Assembly: GCF_030816505.1 (NCBI RefSeq)
Contig: NZ_JAUSYB010000001.1
Coordinates: 2,170,001 to 2,234,000, forward strand
DNA: 64,000 bases
Source: Microbacterium sp. W4I20
GTDB lineage: Bacteria; Actinomycetota; Actinomycetes; Actinomycetales; Microbacteriaceae
Direction of reading: 5' to 3'
The notes beneath the pieces were generated by a model that was given only the letters and a program-made list of their open reading frames with translations, had not been told where the DNA came from and made no database searches. A program made the position numbers and the translations under genes. Numbering within the stretch: position 1 is the first letter of the stretch; each line of letters starts with the position of its first letter. Below, piece by piece: positions 44,083 to 52,991 of this stretch.

Positions 44083-44285
44083 CACAGAGAGGATCGCCCA
44101 GAGGAAGCGTTGACGCCTCGTGGTTGTAGCCGTAGACGCACTGCTTCCATCGCCAGTCCGCATCGACAGGTCCGATTGTGATCCGGCGCACGTCATTCAC
44201 TCAGATGTACGTCACTGTCGATACCTTCGAAGAGTCGTTCAGGCTTCGATGAGCAGAGGCGTGCGAGTGATTGAAGGGACGAGTG

Positions 44286-45497
44286 GTGAAGAAGACAGCT
44301 GCGAGTACATCACCGAATCTTGCTATCGGTCCAAACAACACCAGTCGATCAATCTCGGAGACGGTTTCGCGTCGAGTGTGGATCGCTGCGGGAGGTCGCT
44401 GCACGTTCTGTAACCGCTGGCTTCTCGAGGATGAGACCACCGGTCAGGCAGTGTTCATCGGCCAGCTCGCTCACGTTGTCGGATGGAACACGGCACCAGG
44501 ATCTCCCCGTGGCTCCGAGCCGTTGCCCGTGGCCGAGCGCAACGAGGCGGAAAACCTCATGTTGCTCTGCTACGACCAGCATCACGTCATTGACGCGAAG
44601 AGCCTTTGGGAGGTGTACAGCGCTGAAAGGCTCCGGGACATCAAGCGGCGACATGAGTACCGGATCAAGAGATTGACTTCCCTCGCTCAGAAAGACAGCG
44701 CGACCGTCCTTCGGGTCGTTGACACTATCCACGGGAGCCCCGTGCAGCTCGCGCAATCCGCTGTCAATGAGGCGCTCGTCGAGATGGGACGCTTCCCGAG
44801 CTATGTCCTGCAAAGAACGGATGAGTATGAGGTCGACCTCCGACGATTCCCAGGCGAGAAGGAGAGTTCCGCGGAACACTGGAGTGCCGCAGTCGCGCTC
44901 ATCCGCAACCAGCTCCAGCTCCTAAGCGCACTGGTCACTGATGGCTCTGTGACTGACCTCGCCATATTCCCGCTCGCGAGAATCCCGATTCTCATCACGC
45001 TTGGGGTGATGCTGGACGACACGATCCCGACGACCGTCTACCCGAAGCGGCGTGGAGGCACCGAGGCATGGGGTTGGCCAGCACCGGGCACAGAACGCTC
45101 TTTCGAATGGCGTGTTCTAAGCGAAGATGACGGCGAACCGGAACAGGTCACCGTGGTGTTCTCCGTGTCTGGCTCGGTCGAGATCGACCGAGTTCCAGGC
45201 GAGATCACCGCAGGCGCACGCGTCTACGAGATCTCCCCCGTCGGAGTGACGCCAAACTTCGACTTGGTGGATTCGCCCCGGACGGTGGACATGTTCGCTC
45301 TGTGCTGGCGGTCCCTGATCGCTGAGATCGAAACCATTCCCAGTGTCACCCGGATCAACCTTGTGCCGGCAGTGCCGACGACAGTCGCGGTGGCGATCGG
45401 CCGTTCAATAAACACATCCGTGCACCCGCCGGTGCTCGTCTACGATCGCAGCGGACTGGCGTCGAGTTACTTCTTCACCATGGAGCTGCCCCGATGA
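44286..45497 (+). CDS. cap5: CBASS effector: HNH endonuclease fused to SAVED domain (Cap5-like)
   Basis: A 403-residue two-domain effector. The HNH nuclease has Cys39/Cys42 (CTFC), the histidine of LAHVVGW and the NLMLLCYDQHHVID segment carrying the Asn and His ligands. Residues about 170-400 match the SAVED domain, which binds cyclic nucleotides made by a CD-NTase. In known Cap5 proteins, binding triggers oligomerisation and double-strand DNA degradation, killing infected cells. GTG at 44286 (with AAGGGAC upstream) is chosen; TTG at 44271 would add five residues. Convergent with the cap2 and CD-NTase genes. Confidence 0.88.
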   Translation: MKKTAASTSPNLAIGPNNTSRSISETVSRRVWIAAGGRCTFCNRWLLEDETTGQAVFIGQLAHVVGWNTAPGSPRGSEPLPVAERNEAENLMLLCYDQHHVIDAKSLWEVYSAERLRDIKRRHEYRIKRLTSLAQKDSATVLRVVDTIHGSPVQLAQSAVNEALVEMGRFPSYVLQRTDEYEVDLRRFPGEKESSAEHWSAAVALIRNQLQLLSALVTDGSVTDLAIFPLARIPILITLGVMLDDTIPTTVYPKRRGGTEAWGWPAPGTERSFEWRVLSEDDGEPEQVTVVFSVSGSVEIDRVPGEITAGARVYEISPVGVTPNFDLVDSPRTVDMFALCWRSLIAEIETIPSVTRINLVPAVPTTVAVAIGRSINTSVHPPVLVYDRSGLASSYFFTMELPR

Positions 45498-45626
45498 GCG
45501 AGTAGCTCACTTCCGGCCATCATGAGACTGCTCTATCCAGTCGAACGGTCTCCGTGGTCATCCGAGACAGTCACAAGATGCTCCCGTATCGCCTTGATCT
45601 GGCGTTGTCACCTTCACTGAAACACG

Positions 45627-47516
45627 TCAAACCGGCGGTCTCGAGCGTAAGTAGTGATGCGCCGGATTGACCCCGGTGTGGGGCATGGCGAACAGATGGG
45701 TGCCGCTGGCGTCGTCCCCTAGGTGGGATGCGATCAGCGTCGTCATCGTTGAGGCGACTCCAGCCATGTCGGCGGCGGAGCCGTGGAAGGTCGGAATGGA
45801 GCACCCACGCGTGGGCACGAATTCGTCGTTGGCCTCGGGATCGATCCAGAAGATGCCGTATGGCTCCAACTGCGGATCTGCTAGCACAACGGCGCCCGCG
45901 ATCCTATCCTGATCCAATGCATCATGGTTCAACTCACGACCGTGAATCATGACCATTCCGAGGCTGCCGCTACGCGCATCCACGGCGACCTGGGCGACGA
46001 CAGCTCGCCTGCCGGACTCCTGGAGGAGCACCCCGCTGACAGTACGCGCGACTGTCTTGCTTACGGTGGCGTCTACAACGAGGTCTGCGAACCGCAGAGT
46101 ATCGCGGAGTTCTTCTTCTTCAAGCGCGTCCCACACGTCGACGGTTAGGTCGGGCGCGATGCGGCGCAGGCGCTCGGCGAGCCGATCGGACTTCCTGCTG
46201 CCGATATCGGAGTCCTCGTATGTTTGGCGGACCAGCAACCCGCCAGAAACCATCCCAGGGTCGCAGAGGACGATCCTCTTCGCCCCGGCTCGAACGATCA
46301 GTTCCGCGATCCACGATCCCAGCCCTCCGAGCCCGAGCATGACAACCGTCGATTCGAAGAAGCGGGCGGTCGGCCGAGCGTGGTCGCGTCTCGTATTGAT
46401 CGCGGGCCGTTCGTCCGACACATGCGTCCACATGACCTCCAGGCCTGGGGGGATGTCTCTTGGGCTGATCTCGCGACCCTCTTTTCTCGCGCGGTGATCG
46501 AGTTCGCGCAACAGGTCGCCCGAATCCGAGTCGAGGTGAGCAGCCAGAAGGTGTACCGGTCCTCCTTTCGGATGAGGAACCCCTAGGACGAACTGCTGGC
46601 CGTGGCCGGTGGGCTTCCGCCGCGCGCTAGCGCAGAGGATAGCTAAGAAGGTCGACGACTGCGACGGATCGTATCGAGGCCGAGCAGTGACACCGCCGAG
46701 CGGTCCCTGTTGCTGCAGGCAGTTCAGCCGCTCACCTCTGGGCCCGAAAGAAGCTGCCGATCCCTCTCCGAGACCAATTTTTGCGGCAATACGATTCGAG
46801 TCAAAGTCCAGGCGTTCCAGCAGGTCCTGCAGGCCCGCGCGACCGACGCCGAAAGGTAGGTCACGGTCTGTGAAGAAAACGGGCGCATGCGTCGTCGCCC
46901 GGGTGGCGTCGGAGAGCGGGGTCGGGTGCAGCTCCAGACACCAATCCGAACGCGGGGCAAGCCAACTGCTCGCGACCCGTGAATCTCGGGTCGGGAGGGA
47001 ACGCACAACAATCGGCGGAAGAGGTGACGGGCGACGCCCGATCTGCGGTAGACCGCCCACTGCGTGGTACAACGCCTCGTTCGCGTCGAACTGATTCGCG
47101 CTACCGCGCTCGAGCCAGCGCCAAAGCCTGTTAAGAACCCCATTCGGATGCGATGTGAGGCCGTAGTTCGCATCCCACTCGCGGCTCGGGTCCAGGTAGA
47201 GACACAGGTAGTACCCCGACAGCACATGCGGATGGCCGAGGAAACGAAAGTGGTCGACGAGCACATGCGGTGGCCGCTCGCCGCTGGCTTCGATTGCAAG
47301 CACCAGGTCCTCCACTGGGCGGAGTGGAAGACCGCCTCGCGTCCTCGGAAAAGCCGAGGTGCGAATCGTAAAACGAACAGATAGAACCGAGGTCTCGCGA
47401 TCAAAATGCTCCGGAGCCACGCTCCGTATCAACTCCGGGCGCAAGTGCGAAGCAGCTCGAAGTTCGTGAAGACAGCGCTTCTGCCATGCGGTAGCGTGCG
47501 CTCTGCGCTTGGTCAT
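45627..47516 (-). CDS. cap2: CBASS Cap2: E2-E1 ubiquitin-transfer-like protein
   Basis: A 629-residue fusion. The N-terminal E2-like domain has its candidate active cysteine at Cys105 (GYYLCLYLDPSREW). After a linker, the ThiF/E1 domain has the nucleotide loop LGLGGLGSW at about 394-402 and the likely catalytic Cys572 in TRGCSIPTFHGS. Cap2 conjugates the C terminus of the CD-NTase to a target and primes cyclic-nucleotide synthesis. It starts seven bases after the CD-NTase gene. No Cap3 (JAB isopeptidase) gene is seen nearby, which is unusual for a system with a full E1-E2 protein. Confidence 0.9.
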   Translation of the reverse strand: MTKRRAHATAWQKRCLHELRAASHLRPELIRSVAPEHFDRETSVLSVRFTIRTSAFPRTRGGLPLRPVEDLVLAIEASGERPPHVLVDHFRFLGHPHVLSGYYLCLYLDPSREWDANYGLTSHPNGVLNRLWRWLERGSANQFDANEALYHAVGGLPQIGRRPSPLPPIVVRSLPTRDSRVASSWLAPRSDWCLELHPTPLSDATRATTHAPVFFTDRDLPFGVGRAGLQDLLERLDFDSNRIAAKIGLGEGSAASFGPRGERLNCLQQQGPLGGVTARPRYDPSQSSTFLAILCASARRKPTGHGQQFVLGVPHPKGGPVHLLAAHLDSDSGDLLRELDHRARKEGREISPRDIPPGLEVMWTHVSDERPAINTRRDHARPTARFFESTVVMLGLGGLGSWIAELIVRAGAKRIVLCDPGMVSGGLLVRQTYEDSDIGSRKSDRLAERLRRIAPDLTVDVWDALEEEELRDTLRFADLVVDATVSKTVARTVSGVLLQESGRRAVVAQVAVDARSGSLGMVMIHGRELNHDALDQDRIAGAVVLADPQLEPYGIFWIDPEANDEFVPTRGCSIPTFHGSAADMAGVASTMTTLIASHLGDDASGTHLFAMPHTGVNPAHHYLRSRPPV

Positions 47517-47523
47517 GCAGCGC

Positions 47524-48528
47524 CTACCCGGCGCGGCCCGACCTACCGGTCGAGGTTTCCGTTGTGCTATCAGACTCGGTCACCGGCGGAGGGAACACCG
47601 GCGTACTGGTCTGTGATGGTGGGCCGAACTGGGCTCCCAGGATTTCTCGCCAGAGGTCGACCGATTCGGCGGAAGAACTCATACATGAAATCGCGGCGTC
47701 CACGAGGTCCGCGAGCGTTTGTACATCCTCACGAAAGACGTCGTACTCAGACTGCGGCCACCGATGCGTAAAAGAAGAGTCCGCGGATGACGGGTCCTCT
47801 ACTTCCGGACGCTCCGGCAAGTCGCGGACCCAATCGGCAAGGCCCATCAACACTCGGTGAAGGGTCTTGGGGACGCTGTCGTAGCATCCCGGGAATGCCC
47901 GGGCCGTATCCGTGTCGATGACTCGACCTACAACGGTGGTGAGGATGATCGACCGCGTCTCGCCCATGAAACCGCGATGGTCTCGGAGGTACTTCAACAG
48001 GCGGAGAACACGCCGCAAGTTTCCGTTGCTGGTCTTGTCGCGCTCCTTCATCCACGATGTGAAGCCATCCGGGTCCGTGCCCTCCCACTTGCCGGTCTCC
48101 GCGTTGACGATGTTCTCTCCGTCGACATCGCGGTTGACATAAGGCACAACGTCAACATGCATAGAGTTCGCATACGTGACGCGCACGCACCGGTTCTTCG
48201 CCTCAGCGGGGACGCTCATCCCCTGGGCATCGACGTAATCGCTGAGGGCGTCGAAGACGGCGCCGTGGTAGTCACGCGGCTCCCACTCGGCACGCTCCTC
48301 GAGCTCCACCATGAAGTCCGCATCGAACTCCGCCTCTTTGGCCGGCTGAATGATGGTTCGCTGTGCCCACGAACCCTGCTTCTTCATCGCTTTGACTCGG
48401 ACGCCGAGATCCGCGCGCTTCAATGCGTCGAACAATCGTTCAGTTCGCTCGTCGAGGTACGTCAACTTATAGTCCGGCAGGTTCACTACCTCCTTGAGGA
48501 AGGTATTGAAATGCGTGACGTGCTCCAT
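47524..48528 (-). CDS. CD-NTase (cyclic oligonucleotide synthase) of CBASS
   Basis: A 334-residue nucleotidyltransferase. The GSWAQRT signature (residues 52-58), Asp69 and Asp71 (FDADF) and Asp126 (HVDVVPY) give the complete catalytic set. It makes a cyclic di- or trinucleotide signal on phage infection, which the SAVED effector reads. The C-terminal tail is Ser/Thr/Gly-rich and ends RSGRAG, a plausible conjugation tail for Cap2. A -10-like TATGAT lies upstream at about 48587-48592. The clade (CdnA-H) cannot be decided by eye. Confidence 0.9.
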   Translation of the reverse strand: MEHVTHFNTFLKEVVNLPDYKLTYLDERTERLFDALKRADLGVRVKAMKKQGSWAQRTIIQPAKEAEFDADFMVELEERAEWEPRDYHGAVFDALSDYVDAQGMSVPAEAKNRCVRVTYANSMHVDVVPYVNRDVDGENIVNAETGKWEGTDPDGFTSWMKERDKTSNGNLRRVLRLLKYLRDHRGFMGETRSIILTTVVGRVIDTDTARAFPGCYDSVPKTLHRVLMGLADWVRDLPERPEVEDPSSADSSFTHRWPQSEYDVFREDVQTLADLVDAAISCMSSSAESVDLWREILGAQFGPPSQTSTPVFPPPVTESDSTTETSTGRSGRAG

Positions 48529-48782
48529 CTGAGTCCCCTCTCAGTAGTTCCCGCCCCAGACGGGAGAACCACTCTGTGTCACTATCATAATTTCCGGCAC
48601 CGACATTGCGGCTTACAAGCAGTCCGTGGGTGCGCCACGGGTGTTGGACGGCCTCTATCCGTAGCGGATGCCGGGGCGCCACTGCGCCAAACGAACTCCG
48701 CCGTTCCCCTTGCGGTGCTCCGGTGTGAGGACACCACCGATAGGCGCATATACCCAGATGTCAGGCGAACGATACCTTGCTG

Positions 48783-49352
48783 TCAAGCCACGGGTGGCTT
48801 GGTGAGTGCTCGCCGGACGCTGGAGGCTCCGACTCCGAGCACTCGGCCGATGCTGTCCCAGCTCTGCCGCTCGGCGCGCATGCGCTCGGCCGTGGCCATT
48901 CGCTCAGGCGTCATGACACTGGGGCGGCCACCGACGCGGCCTTGACTGCGCGCATAATCGAGGCCGCGCTGCGTGTTGTCACGGATCGTGTCGACTCGGA
49001 GCTGCGCGAAAACCGCGACGATGCCGTAGAGCGCTCGGCCCATCGGGGTTGTCGTGTCGATCATTGGTTCGGTGAGACTGACGATGTTGACCTGACGGGC
49101 GTCGAGGTCCTGCAGCGTCTCGATCAGAATTCGTTCACTGCCCGCAAGCCGATCAAGGCGGCGGACTTTGAGGGTGTCCCCCGGTCGAAGGTAGTCGAGG
49201 CATGCGAGCCACTGCGGCCGATCCACGACGCGACTGGACTCGCCTTGGTCGACAAACACGCGTTCGCAACCGGCAGCGCGCAGCTCGGCCTCTTGCGCCT
49301 CGGGGTTCTGCTCTCTCTTCGAGACGCGGGCGTATCCGACTTCGTGACTCAT
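48783..49352 (-). CDS. Small serine recombinase (resolvase/invertase family)
   Basis: A 189-residue recombinase. The catalytic serine is in GYARVSKREQ, and the further catalytic region is KVRRLDRLAGSERILIETL, where the usual final Arg of RLDRLGRS is replaced by Gly-Ser context. The helix E region is RDNTQRGLDYARSQGRVGGR, and the C-terminal helix-turn-helix (SWDSIGRVLGVGASSVRRAL) binds the site. It cuts and rejoins DNA at short palindromic sites. Its upstream DNA (49345-49482) is full of matching half-sites. It lies between the CBASS genes and several modules separated by 22-bp sites. Confidence 0.92.
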   Translation of the reverse strand: MSHEVGYARVSKREQNPEAQEAELRAAGCERVFVDQGESSRVVDRPQWLACLDYLRPGDTLKVRRLDRLAGSERILIETLQDLDARQVNIVSLTEPMIDTTTPMGRALYGIVAVFAQLRVDTIRDNTQRGLDYARSQGRVGGRPSVMTPERMATAERMRAERQSWDSIGRVLGVGASSVRRALTKPPVA

Positions 49353-49482
49353 GCCGAAAACGCTACCGCCGAAGTTCCGGCGAGGTTTGGTTTCGGCAGG
49401 GGGTTTCGGCGGATCGTTTCGCGGCGTGTCGTGCACCTGGTCGGGGTCCGCGACGAACCAGCCGTAAACGATCGTTATCGAC
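49353..49482. other. Recombination-site-like cluster upstream of the serine recombinase
   Basis: Within 130 bp occur GCCGAAAACG (49353-49362), TTTCGGC (49391-49397), TTTCGGCGGATCGTTTCG (49404-49421) and a 22-bp site (49461-49482, centre AAACGATCGTT). This density of paired half-sites just upstream of the recombinase resembles a resolution site with several subsites. Confidence 0.55.
49461..49482. repeat. 22-bp palindrome-like site, copy 1
   Basis: Begins GCCGTAAACGATCGTT and ends in a CGAC arm. It is one of four copies of a site with outer arms GCCG/CGGC and centre AAACGATCGTTT. It lies between the recombinase and the exporter operon. Confidence 0.65.
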
Positions 49483-49500
49483 AGGTCGACGGCCTCTTGG

Positions 49501-50841
49501 TTATACGCCGGCCAGCGTTCTGGTGACGTCGCGCCGCAGTGCGGCGATGGTGGGTCCCAGTGATGCGGTGAGGATCAGAACGAATCCGAGTGCGGTGACG
49601 ATGAGAATGCTGAGGTAGTGGATGCCGGTGAGTGACATGCCGAGGCTGCTGCTGACGATGAAGGCGGTGGTGACGACCGCGATGAACGCGAGGAGCATCG
49701 CGGTGAGGGTGTAGATCACGGCTTCCAGGATCGAGGAGACGGCGATTTGTCGTTGGGTGGAGCCGGCCGCTTGGAGGAGTGCGATCTCGCGTTGGCGCGC
49801 GCCTCCTGACATGAACACGGTGGCTGCGGCGCCGATGCCGGCGATGAGCAGTGGGCCGCCGAGCAGCTGGACTGCTTGCCCTGGTTCGAGGACATACCCC
49901 GAGGCGTCACCCGACTGTTGGCGCACGTACTCGGCAAGGATTTCGACGCATGTGTAGATCCCGCCAGCCAGGCCGATGCCGACCATCAACGGGCTGATCG
50001 TGGCCGTGCTTTGCGTTACCCGGTAGCGCGCCGCGTGACGGGCGAGATACCAGGATGTCGAAACTCGCGCGGGAACGATCCACGTCCAGGCGCGCAGCGT
50101 CAACGGCAACAGCAACGGACCTGCGGCTGCCAGAATCATCACGATCGCTGGGGCGATCAGGATCGATGTGCTGGTCACGGTTTGCACGTCGCCGTCGACC
50201 ATCATGCTCACGAGACCGTAAGTCGCGGCGACCGCGAGCGCTGTCAAGAGGTACCGGATCCAGGTCATCCGGATCTTGGGAGGTTCAGGTTCGGTCAACG
50301 CTTGAAGCGGAGAGGTGATCGCGGCGTTCCTCGCACCCCGGAGTCCGGCGATGACGACGACGGCGATGATCGCGAGGATGACGGCGATGAGTGTCGAGAT
50401 GTTCGTGTGTGGTTCCACGGGGGTGCTGAAGTTCCACGAAGCGAAGAGAAACTCGAACAGACGCCGGAATGCGACCGCGGAGAGCATCGCGCCAATGATC
50501 GCGCCGAGCGCGGACACGATCGCGAGTTGGAGCTCGACGATCAGCGCGACAAGAATCGGCCGCACGTTGAAGATTTGCCAGAGCGCGTAGGAGCGGCGTT
50601 GCAGCGAGACCGTGAGGTTCGCTGTCGAGCTCAGGACGACGAGTGCGGTGAATCCGGAGAAGATCAGGACGGGTGAGCTGGCATTCTGAAGTGCCTTGCG
50701 GGTAGGTCCCTCGTATGCGTTCGCGGTCTCCAGGAGGCCGGCACCGATGCTGGCCGCGAAACCGGCGGCCGCGGCGACGAGGAGTATCCCGACCCAGACG
50801 CGCGCGTTCGCGCGGAGGTCGGACAGAATCAGCGTGATCAC
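49501..50841 (-). CDS. FtsX-like ABC transporter permease (MacB/LolC type)
   Basis: A 446-residue membrane protein with the FtsX layout: one N-terminal span (about 12-35), then two groups of spans (three about 65-170, then about 195-250, 330-440) consistent with a double or extended FtsX fold. Such permeases work with a MacB/LolD ATPase to export antimicrobial peptides or move lipoproteins. Its start overlaps the ATPase stop (ATGA). A 22-bp site lies just downstream of its end. Substrate unknown; peptide or antibiotic export is the usual role. Confidence 0.88.
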   Translation of the reverse strand: MITLILSDLRANARVWVGILLVAAAAGFAASIGAGLLETANAYEGPTRKALQNASSPVLIFSGFTALVVLSSTANLTVSLQRRSYALWQIFNVRPILVALIVELQLAIVSALGAIIGAMLSAVAFRRLFEFLFASWNFSTPVEPHTNISTLIAVILAIIAVVVIAGLRGARNAAITSPLQALTEPEPPKIRMTWIRYLLTALAVAATYGLVSMMVDGDVQTVTSTSILIAPAIVMILAAAGPLLLPLTLRAWTWIVPARVSTSWYLARHAARYRVTQSTATISPLMVGIGLAGGIYTCVEILAEYVRQQSGDASGYVLEPGQAVQLLGGPLLIAGIGAAATVFMSGGARQREIALLQAAGSTQRQIAVSSILEAVIYTLTAMLLAFIAVVTTAFIVSSSLGMSLTGIHYLSILIVTALGFVLILTASLGPTIAALRRDVTRTLAGV

Positions 50842-51575
50842 GCGTTCTCCCGTGCTCGCGCCATAGCTTCCAAGACCGCCTCGGGTGTCGGAGTGCGCAG
50901 TTCAGAGTGGATCAGCCCGTCCCGCAGCACAAGCACCCGATCGGCAAGCGCAGCAGCCTCCAAGTCGTGGGTGACCATGACGACCGAGCGGGCATCGGTC
51001 GTCACCGCCCGAAGCAGGCGAAGAACCTCCGCACCCGATGTCGTGTCTAGGGCTCCGGTCGGCTCATCGGCGAACACGATGGCTGGGCGAGCGGCGAGCA
51101 CGCGGGCGATCGCGACGCGCTGCTGCTGACCTCCGGATAGCTCACTCGGCTTGTGGGAGCCTCGGTCGTCGAGTCCAACCTGCGCGAGAGCGTGATCTGC
51201 TTCCGCGCGGCTGATCGGTGTGCGCGCCAGACGTGCAGGAAGCGCGACGTTCTCGCGCGCGTTCAGCGACGGGATCAGGTTGTACGACTGGAACACGAAC
51301 CCGACATGCTTTCGGCGAACCGCCGCTACGGCGCTCCGCCCCATGCGCGTCACATCCTCACCTGCGAGATGCACGCTGCCGGCTGTGGGCTTCTCCAAAC
51401 CAGACAGGCAATACAGCAGTGTCGACTTTCCCGACCCGCTCGGCCCGACGATGCTGACCATCTCTCCCGCAGCGACTTCGAGAGAGACGCCCTTCAAGAC
51501 ACTGACATCCGGCTCCTTCCGGCCGCCCGGATACGACTTGGTGACGTTCGAGGCAGCAACAATTGGGCCGGTCAT
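50838..51575 (-). CDS. ABC transporter ATPase (MacB/LolD-like)
   Basis: A 245-residue ATP-binding protein with Walker A GPSGSGKST, the LolD-type stretch VGFVFQSYNLIPSLNARENV, signature ELSGGQQQRVAIARVL and Walker B IVFADEPTGALD. It pairs with the FtsX-like permease in a two-gene unit. No periplasmic adaptor is encoded, as expected in a Gram-positive. The upstream 220 bp contain further half-sites of the recombinase type and no other gene. Confidence 0.94.
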   Translation of the reverse strand: MTGPIVAASNVTKSYPGGRKEPDVSVLKGVSLEVAAGEMVSIVGPSGSGKSTLLYCLSGLEKPTAGSVHLAGEDVTRMGRSAVAAVRRKHVGFVFQSYNLIPSLNARENVALPARLARTPISRAEADHALAQVGLDDRGSHKPSELSGGQQQRVAIARVLAARPAIVFADEPTGALDTTSGAEVLRLLRAVTTDARSVVMVTHDLEAAALADRVLVLRDGLIHSELRTPTPEAVLEAMARARENA

Positions 51576-51733
51576 GCTCCCAACCTATCGACCGGTCCCG
51601 CCAGAGCACACATCGGCAACCCGCCACTTCTGGCGTATCCGCCCCGCCACCACAGTTCAGCCGAAAACGTCTGCCGAACAGCCCTTCTGACCGACGATTG
51701 GGGCGAGCGTTTCGACCTGCTGCACGAGACCGC

Positions 51734-51755
51734 GCCGGAAACGATCGTTTAGGCG
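51734..51755. repeat. 22-bp palindrome-like site, copy 2
   Basis: GCCGGAAACGATCGTTTAGG and its last bases. The left arm and centre match the consensus; the right arm is degenerate. Related half-sites (GCCGAAAACG) are at 51659-51668. Confidence 0.65.
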
Positions 51756-51796
51756 CATCCCGATAGCGAGAGCGATGCCGCGACCTCGACAGCCCT

Positions 51797-51964
51797 CTAG
51801 CGGAATTCGAGTAGTACCTTCGCGAGTTGATTGTCAGCGTAAGGCGACGTCGAGAACAGAGGAAGGGGCTTGTAGCCCAGCTGGCGATGCAGCCGGTGCG
51901 CCTCGGCGAGATCATCCCGAATTGTCAACCTGAGGGTATGCAGACGGAGGTTCGTGCGCAGTCT
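51797..51964 (-). pseudogene. GNAT acetyltransferase remnant (C-terminal part only)
   Basis: The last 54 codons of this frame resemble the end of a GNAT acetyltransferase: TIRDDLAEAHRLHRQLGYK is the typical acetyl-CoA-site helix and the end PYADNQLAKVLLEF fits the family. No upstream GNAT sequence is present, because the DNA passes directly into the end of the serine-hydrolase gene. It looks like a gene cut off by rearrangement. A complete GNAT domain needs about 140 residues. Confidence 0.7.
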
Positions 51965-51989
51965 TGGCCCGACGCTGAACATCCTGTAT

Positions 51990-52991
51990 TCACGGCCATT
52001 CGACTGCCCCCACCACCGGCCATGCGCCGTCAGACGTGTTCGCGATGATGCTTCCCGTAACCCCTGAGTTTGGGTCAAACCAGGTGCGGGCCGAGACTCC
52101 CGCGTCATATCCCTCGAGCATCACGGCTGCCGAATCCCAGCCGCGCCAGAACCCCCGGGCGTACCGCATATGCTCGCTATCCACGGCGTGCTGCGCCTCG
52201 GTGAGAGCCGCAAGGGTGCGCTCCGACACGATGCGGTGCTCGAACAGTGCGCCCCAGAAGGAGCGCAGGTCAGCCGCTGTGGTGACGGCGCCACCATCTC
52301 CGTTGCCGCGCACCGGGAGGTGCAGAATGTTCGTGCGGTCATCGTCATCACCGAGATAACCGACGGATAGATCGCCGGGCATGTCGTCGGTGCGGGGATA
52401 ACCGCTCGCCGTCATTCCAGCCGGGGCGAACACCCGGCGCTGCACGAGATCATGGAACGGCACGCCGGATGCTCGTTCCGCGATCAGCGCCAGAACCACG
52501 AACCCACTGTTGCAGTACGCGAACTTCTCCCCCGGGGCGCTCGCCTGCGGGCGCCCGTCCAGCACCGGGATGAAGGCCTCGGTGGTGTCGAGCTCGTGAA
52601 GAGGACGGTCGATCACGTAGTCCGTGATCGACCCGGTCGACTCGTCGATGTAGTCACCGATCCCCGAGGTGTGCGCCATCAGATGCTCGATCGTGACCGC
52701 GTCGTCGATCAGCGGTAGATCGCCGCCCAGAAAGGGCCGCACCGGGCTGTCGAGCGAGAGGACGCCATCGTCGATCAAAGCCCCCACCGACAGAGCGGTG
52801 AAGCCCTTGCCGACACTGGCGACCACGAATCGGCTGGCGGTTGTCATCGCCAGCCGCCGTGCACGATCCGCGAATCCGTACGCTTGCGCGAACGCTTCCG
52901 CCCCAGGGCGATCGACGCGGATGATGCCGCTGAATCCGGTCGCCATCGCCGCGTCGTGCAGCGCCGCCGTTACATCCGTCGTCGTCTTCAT
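51990..52991 (-). CDS. Serine hydrolase, beta-lactamase/D-Ala-D-Ala carboxypeptidase-like
   Basis: A 333-residue enzyme of the class C beta-lactamase/DD-peptidase fold. The nucleophile motif is SVGK (Ser-x-x-Lys), the second motif is YCNSG (Tyr-x-Asn), and HTSGIGDY is typical of the family. There is no signal peptide, so a cytoplasmic esterase or peptidase role is as likely as cell-wall action. The start at 52991 is chosen because the conserved region begins soon after; upstream codons overlap nothing conserved. Confidence 0.85.
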   Translation of the reverse strand: MKTTTDVTAALHDAAMATGFSGIIRVDRPGAEAFAQAYGFADRARRLAMTTASRFVVASVGKGFTALSVGALIDDGVLSLDSPVRPFLGGDLPLIDDAVTIEHLMAHTSGIGDYIDESTGSITDYVIDRPLHELDTTEAFIPVLDGRPQASAPGEKFAYCNSGFVVLALIAERASGVPFHDLVQRRVFAPAGMTASGYPRTDDMPGDLSVGYLGDDDDRTNILHLPVRGNGDGGAVTTAADLRSFWGALFEHRIVSERTLAALTEAQHAVDSEHMRYARGFWRGWDSAAVMLEGYDAGVSARTWFDPNSGVTGSIIANTSDGAWPVVGAVEWP

